Source: Ahaetulla prasina (Eukaryota; Chordata; Lepidosauria; Squamata; Colubridae). Taken from it: DNA of 64,000 nucleotides. The stretch lies in assembly GCF_028640845.1 (NCBI RefSeq), contig NC_080543.1, positions 5,572,959 through 5,636,958 of the forward strand, in the 5' to 3' direction. The notes under the pieces were generated by a model. That model was not told where the DNA came from. It saw only the letters and a program-made list of their open reading frames with translations, and made no database searches. Position numbers and translations under genes: made by a program. Positions 20,110 to 32,839 of the stretch are shown here, one piece after another; the stretch's first letter is position 1, and each line of letters begins with the position of its first letter.

Positions 20110-20348
20110 AGAAGAGATGCTTGACAACTGACTCATATTTATGACAGTTGCAGTGTCCTGGGTCACGTGATCCCCTTTTATGACCTTCTGACAAGCAAAG
20201 TCAATGGGGAAGCCAGATTCACTTAACAACCGTGCAACTAACAACGGTGGCAAGAAAGGTTGTAAAATGGGTCAAAATTCACTTAACAGTGTTTTACTTA
20301 GCAACAGAAATTTTGAACTCAATTGTGGTCATAACTCAAGGACTATTG
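20110..20348 (-). mobile_element. M-MITE, 5' part
   Basis: GACAACTGACTCATATTTAT to GGTCATAACTCAAGGACT in minus orientation. The right terminus is preserved. It is followed by a short GAGTA/GAATA run to 20415. Confidence 0.8.
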
Positions 20349-20417
20349 AATAGAGTAGAGTAGAGTAGAGTAGAATAGAATAGAATAGAATAGAATAGAA
20401 TAGAATAGAATAGAATA

Positions 20418-20500
20418 ATCGAGTTGGAAGGGATCTTTGAGGTCTTCTAGTCCAACCCTCTGCACTACATCCTACAACATCTTGAGTCTCCAAAGACCTA
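20418..20500 (-). mobile_element. CR1 3' end fragment
   Basis: GAGTTGGAAGGGATCTTTGA and GTCTTCTAGTCCAACCCTCT are reversed CR1 3' UTR. Confidence 0.85.
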
Positions 20501-21785
20501 TGCAAGGGTCCTTTTTGTAGACTTTAGTTCAGCATTCAATACCATCATTCCAGACATTCTCCTAACTAAGCTAAACCAGCTACAGGTACCGGAACAGGCT
20601 TGTAAGTGGATCACAAGCTTCCTAACAAACAGGAAGCAGCAGGTGAAGCTAAGCAAGATCACATCAAATACCTGTACAATTAGCACAGGGCCCCCCCAAG
20701 GCTGTGTGCTCTCCCCACTTCTCTTCTCTCTGTATACCAATGACTGCATCTCCAATGATCCATCTGTTAAGCTACTGAAGTTCGCAGATGACACAACAGT
20801 GATTGGTCTCATTCGAGACAATGACGAATCCGCATATAGACGAGAGGTCGAACGACTAGCCTTGTGGTGCAACCAAAACAATCTGGAACTGAAGTACTCA
20901 AAACCGTAGAAATGGTGGTAGACTTTAGGAAAAACCCTTCCATACTTCCACCTCTCACAATACTTGACAACACAGTATCAACAGTAGAAACCTTCAAATT
21001 TCTAGGTTCTATCATATCGCAAGATCTCAAATGGACAGCTAACATCAAAAACATCATTAAAAAAGGACAACAAAGAATGTTCTTTCTGCGCCAACTCAGT
21101 AAGCTCAAACTGCCCAAGGAGCTGCTGATCCAATTCTACAGAGGAATTATTGAGTCTGTCATTTGCACCTCTATAACTGTCTGGTTCGGTTCTGCAACCC
21201 AACAAGAAAAACACAGACTTCAGAGGATAATTAGAACTGCAGAAAAAATAATTGCTAACAACCTGCCTTCCATGGAGGACCTGTATACTGCACGAATCAA
21301 GAAGAGGGCCGTGAAAATATTTGCAGATCCCTCACATCCAGGACATAAACTGTTTCAACTCCTACCCTCAAAACGACGCTATAGAGCACTGCACACCAGA
21401 ACAACTAGACACAAGAACAGTTTTTTCCCGAAGGCCATCACTCTGCTAAACAAATAATTCCTTCAACACTGTCAAACTATTTACTGAATCTGCTCTACTA
21501 TTAATCTTCTCATAGTTCCCATCACCAATCTCTTTCCATTTATGACTGTATGACTATAACTTGTTGCTGGCAATCCTTATGATTTATATTGATATATTGA
21601 CCATCAGTTGTGTTGTAAATGTTGTACCTTGATGAACGTATCTTTTCTTTTATGTACACTGAGAGCATATGCACCAAGACAAATTCCTTGTGTGTCCAAT
21701 CACACTTGGCCAATAAAAATTAAAAAAAAAATCTATTCTATTCTATTCTATTCTATTCTATTCTATTCTATTCTATTCTATTCTA
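20501..21785 (+). mobile_element. LINE-A, longest copy with RT palm
   Basis: Encodes the RT palm and thumb of an L2/CR1-group non-LTR element: VDFSSAFNTIIP, then GPPQGCVLSPLLFSLYTND, then the catalytic box KFADDTTVIGL, then RGIIESVICTSITVWFGSAT to AITLLNK. A frameshift near 20900 separates the two halves. The 3' UTR ends at CACTTGGCCAATAAAAATT, followed by about 12 TTCTA units. 5'-truncated and inactive; no endonuclease domain. Confidence 0.93.
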
Positions 21786-21915
21786 TTCTATTCTACCCCC
21801 TGTTCAAACAGGAGACCTTATACAATTTCAGATAAATGGTTCTCCAGTCTCTTTTTAAAAACCTCCAGTGTTGGAGCACCCACAACATTACACACACCTG
21901 AGTTTATATTATTTA
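21786..21915 (-). mobile_element. CR1 3' end fragment
   Basis: AAACAGGAGACCTTATACAA, CCTCCAGTGTTGGAGCACCC and related CR1 phrases in reverse orientation. Confidence 0.75.
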
Positions 21916-22243
21916 TTAATTCTGTGACTTTTAGCCAGTGGACGATTAACTTGGAAAGAGAGACAAAATGGTATATAAAGATATGCATATATCACATTCT
22001 CCTGTCAGCCATTCAGTCCTAGAAGAGAATCACAGTAAGATAATGAGGCTAATCAGCACAGCGACCCTTTGCTACAAGAATCCAAATTAAAGGATCTCCA
22101 ACAGACAAGATGAATGTCTAGCTGGGCTCGAGCAATAAACAGGATCCTGCCACTTCTCTGAATAATTGGATGCGCTCTCATATCATCCTTGTTGCTTGAA
22201 AATGTGTTTCCTAAACCATCAGTTGGCATTTATGTTCCTGTAA
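21916..22243. other. No gene recognised
   Basis: Contains GGTATATAAAGATATGC (21970), a TATA-like site, and a GCAATAAACAGGATCC phrase. A solo LTR is conceivable, but neither ends nor duplication are seen. Confidence 0.4.
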
Positions 22244-22800
22244 CTTCCCTCCCTCTCTCCCTTCCTCCTCCTCCTCCTTCCTTCCCTTTCTTCCTTCCTC
22301 CTCTTGCTCCTTCCTTCCTTCTTTCCATCTGTCCCTCTCCCCTTCATCCTTCTGCTCCTCCCTTCCCTCTTCCTTCCTTCCTTCCTTTCCTTCCTTCCTT
22401 CTGTCCCTCTCCCTTCCTCCTCCTGCTCCTTCCTTCTTTCCCTTTTTCCCTTCCTTCTCCTGCTTCTTCATTCCCTTTCCTTCCTTCCTTCCCTCTATCC
22501 CTCCCTCCCTTCTTCTTTTTCGGCCCATCTACCTTCCCTCCCACTCTCTCTTCCGTCCCTTTCTCCCTTCCTTCTGCTCCTTCCTTCCTTCCTTCTGTCC
22601 CTCCCTTCATCCCTCTTTTTCTGCCCATCTACCTTCTCTCCTTCCCTCCCTTCCCTCCTTCCTTCCCTCCCTCCTTCCTTCCTCCCTCCTGTTTCTTAAT
22701 CCCCCTTCCTTCCTTCCTTCCTTCTTTTTTCCCTCCCTCCCCTCCTTTCCTCCCTCCCTCCTTTCTTCCTTCCTTCCCTCCCTTCCTTTCCTTCGTTCCC
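22244..22800. repeat. Polypyrimidine TTCC/CTCC array
   Basis: About 555 bp of C/T with CTTCTTTTTCGGCCCATCTA and CTCTTTTTCTGCCCATCTAC interruptions about 110 bp apart, which indicates a higher-order unit. Open frames are artefacts. Confidence 0.95.
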
Positions 22801-23810
22801 AAAATTTGCCCACCCAACTCATTACCCCTAGCAACAACAATCAGACCAGCCACCTGATGGGCTCCGTAGCCTCTTGGGGTCACACAAGGCCTGTTGGAAG
22901 AACCAAGTCTCCTCTCCAGGGCCTTTCAGAAGCATGTCAAGATGGAGGCTGTTATCTCTGCAGAGATGACATTGCAAGGGGGGGACGGAGCCACCATGCA
23001 GAAGGCCCTTCTTCTTCTTCTTGGCCCCACCAAATGGCCCTGCTGAAGAGACGGGACTCCAACATCTACTGCCTTCCCACTCTGGGGTGTTGGGTAGATG
23101 TAACAGGGGGAAAGATGGTAGTTCTTGGGTGGGCTGCTGGGGGTTTGGGAGAACCTCTAGCTAAGATTCTATGCGGTTCGGAGAAACCCCAAATCCCACT
23201 CCTGGCTGGCCCTGCCCACCCCGCCCCTCCCGGGAGTCCCCACACGGCCCGTTTTGGATGCAGGTAAGTGCAGGGCACCCACGGAGGCTCAGGGAGGGTG
23301 AAAGACGGGCCTACTGGAAGTTCGGGAAACGGGCCCTTTTCCAGCCTCCAGAGGGACTCCAGAGCTAGGGGGGGGCGTTTTCGTCTTTCCGGAGGCTCGA
23401 GAGAAGCCTCCGGAGCCCGGGGAGGGCAAAAATGCCCCCCCTCACCCTGGTGCAGGAGGCTGACTAGGCTACGCCCACCATGGCCACACCCACCCAGCAA
23501 CTGGGCAGAGAACCCCTTGCTAAAATTTTTGAAGCCCACCCCTGCGGTAGTTACTCTATATTTTGCACTTCGGCATGACAAATACCAAGCCTGACTTTCT
23601 GCAGGACCTTCTGTTTGGAGAGAACATTCACATCTGCGTTGGAGAAACCCTTGAAGACACAAATAAATGGAATATCAAACAAATCAAGGCCAAATTCTCA
23701 GTCAAGGCTGTAATAACCAGGCTCCGTCTGCGTCATGTTTTGGATACATCATGTGGAGACTTTTAACACTTGGAAAAGCTGAAGGAAAGAAAAGAGACAC
23801 TTTGGACTAG
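22801..23810. other. Mixed sequence with hAT-N remnant, no gene
   Basis: No repeat is recognised at 22801-23130. 23131-23548 has reversed hAT-N phrases (GGCCACACCCACCCAGC, CTGGGCAGAGAACCCC, GAAGCCCACCCCTG). 23549-23810 shows nothing recognisable. Confidence 0.45.
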
Positions 23811-24480
23811 TCATTAAAAGTGCTGGCCTACAGACCAGGAGATGGTGAGTTCTAGTTCTGCCTTGGCCATGAAAGCTGACTGGGTGAATTTGGGCCAATC
23901 GCCAGGAGATGGTGAGTTCTAATTTCGCCTTACCATGAAAGCTGGCTGGGTGACTGAGCCAATTGCCAGGAGAAGGTGAGTTCTAGTTCCATGAAAGCTG
24001 ACTGGGTTACTTTGGGCCGATCACTAGGAGACGGTGAGTTCTAGTTTCGACTTGGCCATGAAAGCTGACTGGGTGACTTTGGGCCAATCACCAGGAGACG
24101 GTGAGTTCTAGTTCTGCCTTAGCCATGAAAGCTGGCTGGGTGACTTTGGGCCAATCGCCAGGAGACGATGAGTTCTAGTTCCACCTTGGCCATGAAAGCT
24201 GACTGGGTGACTTTGGGCCAATCACCAGGAGTTGATGAGTTCCAGTTCCACCTTAGCCATGAAAGCTGACTGGGTGACTTTGGGCCAATCGCCAGGAGAC
24301 GATGAGTTCTAGTTCCGCCTTAGCCATGAAAGCTGGCTGGGTGACTTTGAGCCAGCCACTCTCAGCCCAGCCTACCTCCAAGGGTGGTTGTGGGGAAAAT
24401 AGGAGAAGGAAGGACCATTAAGTATAAGAGTTATTTATAAAAATAATACAGGGATATATATATAAATATAAATAAAACAC
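23811..24480 (+). mobile_element. SINE-V with about eight tandem 62-bp units
   Basis: A tRNA-like head (TGGACTAGTCATTAAAAGTG, CCAGGAGATGGTGAGTTCTA) is followed by repeats of GGTGAGTTCTAGTT…GCCATGAAAGCTGACTGGG and TGGGCCAATC. The body then reads CTCAGCCCAGCCTACCTCCA, GTTGTGGGGAAAATAGGAG and a TTATTTATAAAAATAATA end. Each unit carries a degenerate B-box. Confidence 0.85.
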
Positions 24481-24633
24481 AAACAGCAGCAAAGTGGACG
24501 GATTTGATTGGAGCAGTTCATGAATGCAACCCTGGATGTCCTAAAAAACTATTCTGGAGACCTGGAGAGACTCTTCCAAAGTGATCATGAAGAACTGACA
24601 CAGGATTGAAAGCAATCAATCAATTGTTCAAAG

Positions 24634-27272
24634 TACAGGTAGTCTTCGACTTACAAAAGTTGAGTTAGTTGCTGTTCAAAGTTACAACAGCACGGAAAAA
24701 AATGACTTATCACCATTTGTCACACGATCACATTTATTTATTTATTTATTTATTTATTTTATTAGATTTTTATACCGCCCTTCTCCCGAAGGACTCAGGA
24801 CAGTACAGGACTGTACAGGACTCAGTACAGCCGAAATAAAATACAGAGTATATACAATTAAAAGGAATTAAAAGAAACTATTTAAAAGAAACTATTAATA
24901 AATGGCCGATAATTTAAAAAATTTACAAATATTTAAAATCCCTAAAACCCCAATTTAAAATCAGCTATTTATGCCAGTCCTGCTTGAGTGAATAAGTATG
25001 TTTTTAGCTCACGACGAAAGGTCCGAAGATCAGGCACTTGACGTAAGCCAGGGGGGAGTTCGTTCCAGAGCGTCGGTGCTCCCACAGAGAAGGCCCTACC
25101 CCTGGGGGCCGCCAGCCGACATTGTTTGGTGGACGGCACCCTGAGAAGGCCCTCTCTGTGAGAGCGTACGGGTCGATGGGAGGCATACGGTAACAGCAGG
25201 CGGTCTCGTAAGTACCCGGGTCCTAAGCCATGGAGCGCTTTAAAGGTGGTAACCAGGATCTTGAAGCGCACCCGAAAGACCACAGGAAGCCAGTGCAAAC
25301 TACGGAGCAGTGGTGTTACGTGGGAGCCTCGAGCGGCTCCCATTACCACTCGCGCAGCTGCATTCTGGACTAACTGCAGCCTCCGGGTGCACCTCAAGGG
25401 CAGCCCCATGTAGAGAGCATTGCAATAATCCAGCCGAGACGTAACCAGAGCGTGAGTGACCGTGCATAAGGCATCCCGGTCAAGGAAGGGACGCAACTGG
25501 CGAACCAAGCGGACTTGGTAAAAAGCCCTCCTGGTGATGGCCGCCAGGTGTTCCTCAAAGGACAGCCGACCATCCAGGAGGACGCCCAAGTTGCGAACCA
25601 CCTCCTTTGGGGCCACTAACTCGCCCCCAACAGTCAGCTGCGGGTGCAGCTGACTGTACCGGGGTGCCGGAATCCACAGCCACTCCGTCTTGGAGGGATT
25701 GAGCTTGAGTCTGTTTCTCCCCATCCAGACCCGTACGGCTTCCAGGCACCGGGACAGCACTTCGACCGCTTCGTTGGGGTGGTCCGGGGTGGAAAAGTAC
25801 AGCTGAGTGTCATCAGCGTACAGATGATAACTCACCCCGAAACCACTGATGACCTCGCCCAGCGGCTTCATATAGATGTTGAACAGGGTAGGCGAGAGAA
25901 TCGACCCCTGAGGTACCCCACAAGTGAGGCCCCTCGAGGACGATCTCTGCCCCCCTGTCAACACCGACTGCGACCGGTCAGAGAGATAGGAGGAGAACCA
26001 CCGATAAACGGTGCCTCCCACTCCCAATCCCTCCAACCGGCGCAGCAGGATACCATGGTCGATGGTATCAAAAGCCGCTGAAAGATCTAATAGGACCAAG
26101 GCAGAGGAACAGCCCCTGTCCCTGTCCCTCCAGAGGTCATCCACCAACGCGACCAAAGCCGTCTCCGTGCTATAACCGGGTCGGAAGCCGGACTGGAACG
26201 GGTCTAGATAGACAGCTTCCTCCAGGTGCCGGGGAAGCTGCCATGCAACCACACTCTCTACAACCTTCGCTAAAAAGCGAAGGTTGGAGACTGGATGATA
26301 ATTTCCCAAAATAGCTGGGTCCAGGGAAGGCTTCTTCAGGAGAGGTCTCACCACCGCCTCCTTCAAGGCGGTGGGGAAAACCCCTTCAACCAAAGAAGCA
26401 TTTATAATCCCCTGGAACCAGCCTCGTGTCACTTCCTGAGCAGCCAGTACTAACCAGGAAGGACACGGGTCCAGTAAACACGTAGTCGCATGCAACCTCC
26501 CCAGCAACCTGTCCACGTCCTCGGGAGCCACAGAATCAAACTCATCCCAAATAACCTCAACAAGACGAGTCTCTGTCACCTCGGCTGAATCATCGCAATC
26601 ATGGTCCAAGCCATCACGAAGCTGAACGATTTTATCGTATAGATAACGTTAAACTCCTCGGCTCGACCCTGCAGGGGTCATCCGTCCCTCTTGTTGAAGG
26701 AGGAAGGGTCACCGAACCAGGGCGGCCGGGCGGTTATCTGCCGACGCAATGAGGGTGGAAACGTAGGAGCGTTTCGCCTCCCTCATTGCCACTAGGTAGG
26801 TCCTGGTAAAGGACCTCACTAGTGTCCGATCAGCCTCGGACCGGCTGGACCTCCAAACACTCTCTAGGCGTCTTCTCCGGCGTTTCATCTCTCTCAGCTC
26901 CCCGGAGAACCAGGGAGCCAATTGAGATCTACGCCGGGTCAGAGGCCGCAAAGGCACGACACGGTCCAATTCCCAGAATGATCAAAATTCAGGTGTTTGA
27001 CAACTGATTTATATTTATGACGGTCAAAGTGTCCTGGAATGGGGAGGAGGAGTCACGTGATCCTCTTTTGCGACCTTCTGACAAGCAAAGTCGTTGGGGA
27101 AGCCAGATTCGCTTAAAGACCGTGTTGCTAACTTAACGACTGTTAAGTGATTCACTTAACAACTATGGCCAGAAAGGTCGTAAAACGGAGCAAAACTCAC
27201 GTAACAAATGGTCTGGCTTAGCAACAGGAGTTCTCGGCTCAATTGTGGTCGTAAGTTGAGGACTACCTATAA
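24634..27272 (-). mobile_element. M-MITE split by LINE-B
   Basis: Left part 24634-24733 (TACAGGTAGTCTTCGACTTA…) and right part 26975-27272 (…GTAAGTTGAGGACTACCTA) together give about 398 bp, the size of an uninterrupted M-MITE, with both termini inverted. A GATCA-containing flank is present on both sides of the LINE-B. Confidence 0.8.
24734..26974 (-). mobile_element. LINE-B, RT ORF largely intact
   Basis: L2/CR1-group non-LTR retrotransposon. An open frame at 24969-26609 (546 aa) carries the reverse transcriptase: GNYHPVSNLRFLAKVVE, LVLLDLSAAFDTIDH, GVPQGSILSPTLFNIYM, the catalytic YADDTQLYFS box, then SRLDYCNALYMGLP and the C-terminal WNELPPGLRQ region, which also occurs in the copies at 55.7 and 61.2 kb. 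A further stretch at 26709-26969 is the preceding linker (RRSQLAPWFSGELREMKRR), cut off by a TGA at 26709. The 3' end TATACCGCCCTTCTCCCGAA and a TTTA-type tail lie at 24734-24790. The endonuclease region is missing, so it is 5'-truncated and not autonomous. Confidence 0.95.
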
Positions 27273-27540
27273 ATAGGTGGGATTCCTAACCAGGCTCATC
27301 TGAATTTTGCTGCTGACAATTTTCTTGTCAATTTTCTTGCTTACTGGCGAATGCTATTTATGCATTATTAGCATCACCCACTTAAAAAAATCTCCAAGTG
27401 TGTTAATTACCATCAACATGTTGTAGTCCATTTAATTAGTTAATTGATAGCTCTGATTGAATTCCAACATTCTAGCTGGATGTTAGTTCCCTGAACACTG
27501 CAAGGCAAAGATTTGCAGATGGCTCCTCGTGATTCTATGC

Positions 27541-28160
27541 AGCTGATAATATACAGGTCGTCTTCGACGCTTCCTCCTCCTCCTCCTCTCTACAAATCCC
27601 ACTCCTTCGAGCACTGATAACGTTACCTAGTTGGGTAATAAAACATCTGCCAGAAAACCACCAAGCTCAGAAAGAACCCAACAGTTCAATCTGGAGCTAC
27701 AAATATTCTCTTGTGTCGGAGAAAAATAATAATGTTGAGAAATGCAATTTTATTTATATGCATTGAATTATTATTGCTTTAATTGAAAACTAAGTGGCTT
27801 GGCACCTTAAGGACTAAGTAGGGTAGCCCTGATGTTACCTAGTTGGGTACTGAAATATCTCTAAGAAAACATCCAAATTCAGAAAGCATCAAGGACCCCA
27901 CAGTCTTCCTCCTCCCCACAAACCCCACTCCCTTCTACCACTGATGATGTTATCTAGTTTGGTAATGAAATGTCTGCAAGAAACAACCAAGCTCAGAGAA
28001 CACCAAGGACCCTAGTTCTCCTTCTCCTCCTCCTCCTCCTCTCTGCAAACCCCACACCCTTCCAGCACTGATGATGTTATCTAGTTGGGTCATGAAACGT
28101 CTACAAGAAAACAACCAAGCTCAGAGAGCACCCAGCACCCCACAGTTCCACTCTGTGCTA
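27541..28160 (-). repeat. About four units of a 120-bp family
   Basis: Units contain CTGATGATGTTATCTAGTTG, GTAATGAAA(C/T)GTCTGC and AAAACAACCAAGCTCAGAGA. Reverse complement of the array at 56.1 kb. Between two units sits a 28-bp-like TTAAGGACTAAGTAGGGTA sequence, so units are degenerate. Confidence 0.8.
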
Positions 28161-28438
28161 CAAACATGGAGAAAAATAATATTATTTTTTTTTGGGTGGG
28201 GGGGTAAATGCAATTTTATTTATGTGCATTTTGAACCATGATCCTTTTAACTGAAAGCCAAGTAGTTTGGCACCTTAAGGACCAAGCAGGGTATCATTGT
28301 CGTAGCATCAGCTCGGATGGACCTCAGCCCACTTCATCCGATGAGGATGGGTGTGAATGATCTAAGAGGGCTTTGTCGGGAAGAAAATCAGAAGGAAAGG
28401 AAAACTAAGAGCCTCCCCCCCCCCAGGGTCATTTTTTT

Positions 28439-29115
28439 AATTTTAATTTAATTTAATTTAATTTTTTTATTTTATTTTGTCACAACATTATATACAAGCA
28501 CATACAATGAAAGGAAACAATAGGACAGGAACGGTAGGCACTTTTGTGCTCTTATGCACGCCCCTTATAGTCCTCTTAGGAATGGGGTGAGGTCAATGGT
28601 AGACAGTTTTTGGTTAAAGCTTTTGGGATTTTGAGAAGAGACCACAGAGTCAGGTAGTGAGTTCCAAGCGTTAAGAACTCTGTTACAGAAGTCATATTTT
28701 CTGCAATCAAGATTGAAGCGGTTAACATTAAGTTTGAATCTATTGCTTGCTCTTGTATTATTGCGATTGAAGCTGAAGTAGTCTTTAACAGGAAGGACAT
28801 TGCAATAGATGATTCTGTGTGTTAAACACAGATCGTGTCGGAGTCGGCGGAGTTCTAAATTTTCTAATCCCAGGATTTCAAGTCTGGTGGGATAAGGTAT
28901 TTTGTTGTTTTCGGAGGAGCGGAGAACTCTTCTTGTAAAATATTTCTGGACACATTCGATTGTATTGATGTCAGAGATGTGATATGGGTTCCAGACAGGA
29001 GAGCTGTATTCAAGAATAGGTCTAGCAAATGTTTTGTATGCTCTGGTTAGTAGTGTAGAGTTTTTGGAAAAGAAGCTGCGCAAAATTAGGTTTACAACTC
29101 TTAGAGCCTTTTTTT
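28439..29115 (-). mobile_element. LINE-C 3' fragment
   Basis: An open frame at 28565-29083 encodes the C-terminal end of a CR1/L3-like or Jockey-group reverse transcriptase: FARPILEYSSPVWNPYHI, NTIECVQKYFTRRVL, LDCRKYDFCNRV. The T-rich 3' tail with TTTTGTCACAACATTATATA is at 28440-28500. 5'-truncated. Confidence 0.9.
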
Positions 29116-29704
29116 GCTATGTCAAAAAAAAAAAAAGGTTGGTTGAGGGTTTCTTTCTGGAACCTTCCAGGTCCCTCCCTTCCTCCCAGTTTGTGAACTA
29201 ACATCTTCTGACAACCTCCACAATCAGACACCCCCACTCCCCCCACCCCCCAGGCCATTGGGGGACCGTGTCCTCACCCTGCTGTGAATGTTGATTAATC
29301 AGCCCTGCCAGGTATTCATGGCTTCTGACAGTTTTCCTTGCTAATTTGCCTCCGGGGAGGGGTGGGATGGGATGGGTGGGGGGGTTTGCTCTTTGCTTTG
29401 TTTAGCTCCTCTTCACCCACCCCAGGGGTGGGGGTTGGGGGGATGTGAAAGAATCAGGGAATGGGGGCTTTGGAATTTCTGGAGCCTCAGACTTTGTAGA
29501 AGGTGTGTGTGTGTGAAATGGTTATTTTAATTTACGGTAGTCAGAAAAATCTGAAGGAGTTGGTTGTCTGAGTTATCTGTTCCTTCAGAGATAACTTGGG
29601 TCTTTTGAAAATAGGCCTTTGTTTTAAACCAAACAAAGGGAGCACAGCACATTCTTAAAATATTTTATAAAATAAGCAGAGGCGTCTCTTACAGGAGGAA
29701 AATG
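29116..29704. other. No gene recognised
   Basis: G-rich stretches (29345-29440) and a GTGTGTGTGTGTG run. GTTGATTAATCAGCCCTGCC at about 29290 looks low-copy. No supported gene. Confidence 0.45.
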
Positions 29705-30790
<1,086 letters not shown>

Positions 30791-31304
30791 CTATCATCTC
30801 ATCGATTTTTGACTATCAATTGACAACCATAATCAAGGCTGAAAATTCCATTGTTAAGCAGGGGATTGTTAAGTGAATAATGTCTTAATTTTACAACCTT
30901 TTTGTGCTGCGGTTATTAAGTGAATCACACGGATGTTAATCAAATCTGGCTTTCCCCATTGATTTTGCTCGTCAGAAGCTGGCTAGGAAAGTCCCAAAGG
31001 ATCATCACATGACCCCCAGGACACTGCCATTGTCATAAATACATGCCAATGGACAAGTGCTCGAATTTTGATCATGTGAGCATGGGGACAGCGCAACGGT
31101 AATAAGTGTGAGCATCAATTGTACGTCACATTTTTTTTAAGAGCTGTTGTAACGTCAAAGGGTCACTAAATGAATAGTTGTAAGTTAGGGGTGTCAAAAT
31201 CGATTTCATTGAGGGCCGCATCAGGGTTGTGTTTGATCTTGGGTGGGGGGATGGGGTGGGCGTGGCCAGGGTGGGCGTGCCCAGCATGACATCACTTATA
31301 GTGA

Positions 31305-31573
31305 TATAGGGCCTCTGGTGGCTCAGACTGTTAAGACAGTCTGTTATTAACACAGCTGCTTGCAATTACTGCAGGTTCAAGTCCCACCAGGCCCAAGGTT
31401 GACTCAGCCTTCCATCCTTTATAAGGTAGGTAAAATGAGGACCCAGATTGTTGGGGGCAATAAGTTGACTTTGTATATAAATATACAAATAGGATGAAGA
31501 CTATTGCTAACATAGTGTAAGCCGCCCTGAGTCTTCGGAGAAGGGCGGGATATAAATGCAAATAAAAAAAAAA
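31305..31573 (+). mobile_element. SINE-S, full length
   Basis: A-box region CTGGTGGCTCAGACTG, B-box GCAGGTTCAAGTCCC, body GGTTGACTCAGCCTTCCATC, 3' end GTAAGCCGCCCTGAGTCTTC and an A-rich tail. Confidence 0.92.
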
Positions 31574-31757
31574 AGATTTGGATGAGGTTAATTGGATTAG
31601 AAGGGAAAATTTTACTCTATGTTTGGTTTATGTATAACAATACCTTGTGATTGACCCGGGAAGCGGGGGTGGGGGGGTGAAGGGGGTTTTGTGGGGGGGG
31701 GAGGGGGAAAAGGGGAAAAATGTTTTTGCTTGTTAAAACTTTTTCAATAAAAAAAAA
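31574..31757 (+). mobile_element. L1-like 3' end
   Basis: A G-rich polypurine stretch (31665-31715) followed by TTGTTAAAACTTTTTCAATAAAAAAAAA resembles squamate L1 3' UTRs. 5'-truncated, no coding sequence. Confidence 0.5.
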
Positions 31758-32361
31758 GGTTAAAGTTCTTCCACTTTCTCTAAACCATCGGTCCCACGGT
31801 CCAGTCGGGGTACAGTCCAGTTGTTAGATGACTCCAGCCCCCTCCTTCTGGACACCTGGGTGGGAATGCCCTTGGTTCCCAAGAGAAAGTATTTTGTTTT
31901 GGCTACAGCACCCCAGCTATCTCTACTTCGCCCCCGCCTTGTTCTCCCACAGCTCCAGTTGTTGGCAGCACTGAAACCCACAGACAAGGCAACATCAGGG
32001 TTGACACCTGCAAACCATTTTCACTGGCAGAGGCACCACGCGGGCCGATCCTTCGCTATTTCCAGGGCAGCCCCCCAGGCCAGATCTAAGCACCCTGCGA
32101 GTCAGATTCGACCCCCGGGGCCTTGAGTTTGACTCCCCCCCTGTTGTAAGTCAAGGAGCAATCTGTAGCAGCTAAGGGGCGTATGATATCTCAATATTAT
32201 GCTTGTGAGCACTCTCGAGACCTCTAGCTGGCCTTAGTGATAAATAAGACGCAAGGCTAAGATAAACCTTGGTTTGATCCTGCAAGCCTGGTTCTGACGC
32301 GCGCCTGTTTCCAAACCAAGCCACCTGTAGCTCATCAGTGAGAAACACCGAAGGCACTAAA

Positions 32362-32760
32362 TCAGTAGTGAAGTCTAAAATTTCTTTCCTGCCGGTTCTG
32401 TGGCCGTGGCTTGGTGGGGTGTGGCTTTTTAAAAAATTGTTTTAATTATTTGAATTTATATCACGCCCTTCTCCAAAGACTCAGGGCGGCTTACAATGTG
32501 TCAAGCAACAGTCTTCATCCTTTTGTATATTATATACAAAGTCAACTTATTGCCCCCAACAATCTGGGTCCTCATTTTACCTACCTTATAAAAGATGGAA
32601 GGCTGAGTCAACCTTGGGCCTGGTGGGACTTGAGCTTGCAGTAATTGCAAGCAGCTGTGTTAATAACAGACAGACGTAGTCCGTTGAGCCACCTGAGACT
32701 TGGGGGGGGGGTTCATGTCACTGGGTGGGCGTGGCTATGTGACAGGGGGATCAAAAGACA
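32362..32760. mobile_element. hAT-N fragment split by SINE-S
   Basis: ATCAGTAGTGAAGTCTAAAA and GCCGGTTCTGTGGCCGTGGC before, and GGGTGGGCGTGGCTATGTGA after, are hAT-N interior phrases around the SINE. The target duplication was not identified. Confidence 0.55.
32437..32703 (-). mobile_element. SINE-S, full length
   Basis: The reversed SINE-S runs from TATCACGCCCTTCTCCAAAG to the tRNA-like head GTCCGTTGAGCCACC. The B-box region is GACTTGAGCTTGCAG. Confidence 0.88.
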
Positions 32761-32839
32761 GAAACTCACTAACAATGTCCTGGAGCTAGAGCAGGGCTGC
32801 ACTAGAGGGAGGGAGAGGAAGGAAGGACTATAAACCTGG

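Larger units (their letters stand above)
31186..32143 (+). mobile_element. hAT-like element with perfect 8-bp duplication
   Basis: Left end TAGGGGTGTCAAAATCGATT and right end GAGTTTGACTCCCCCCCTG are inverted copies. TTGTAAGT is duplicated exactly at 31178-31185 and 32144-32151. A SINE-S and an L1-like tail have inserted inside. The interior 31760-32100 has no transposase frame. Confidence 0.8.
30815..32160 (+). mobile_element. M-MITE interrupted by a hAT-like element
   Basis: M-MITE phrases run from 30815 (GACAACCATAATCAAGGC) to the right terminus, which is split: GAATAGTTGTAAGT at 31172-31185 and TTGTAAGTCAAGGA at 32144. The insertion lies between. Confidence 0.75.

Noticed and set aside
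24969..26609. 546-codon frame as a host gene
   Set aside because: It is the reverse transcriptase of a LINE (YADD box, DLSAAFDTIDH), with two more 3' fragments in the same window.
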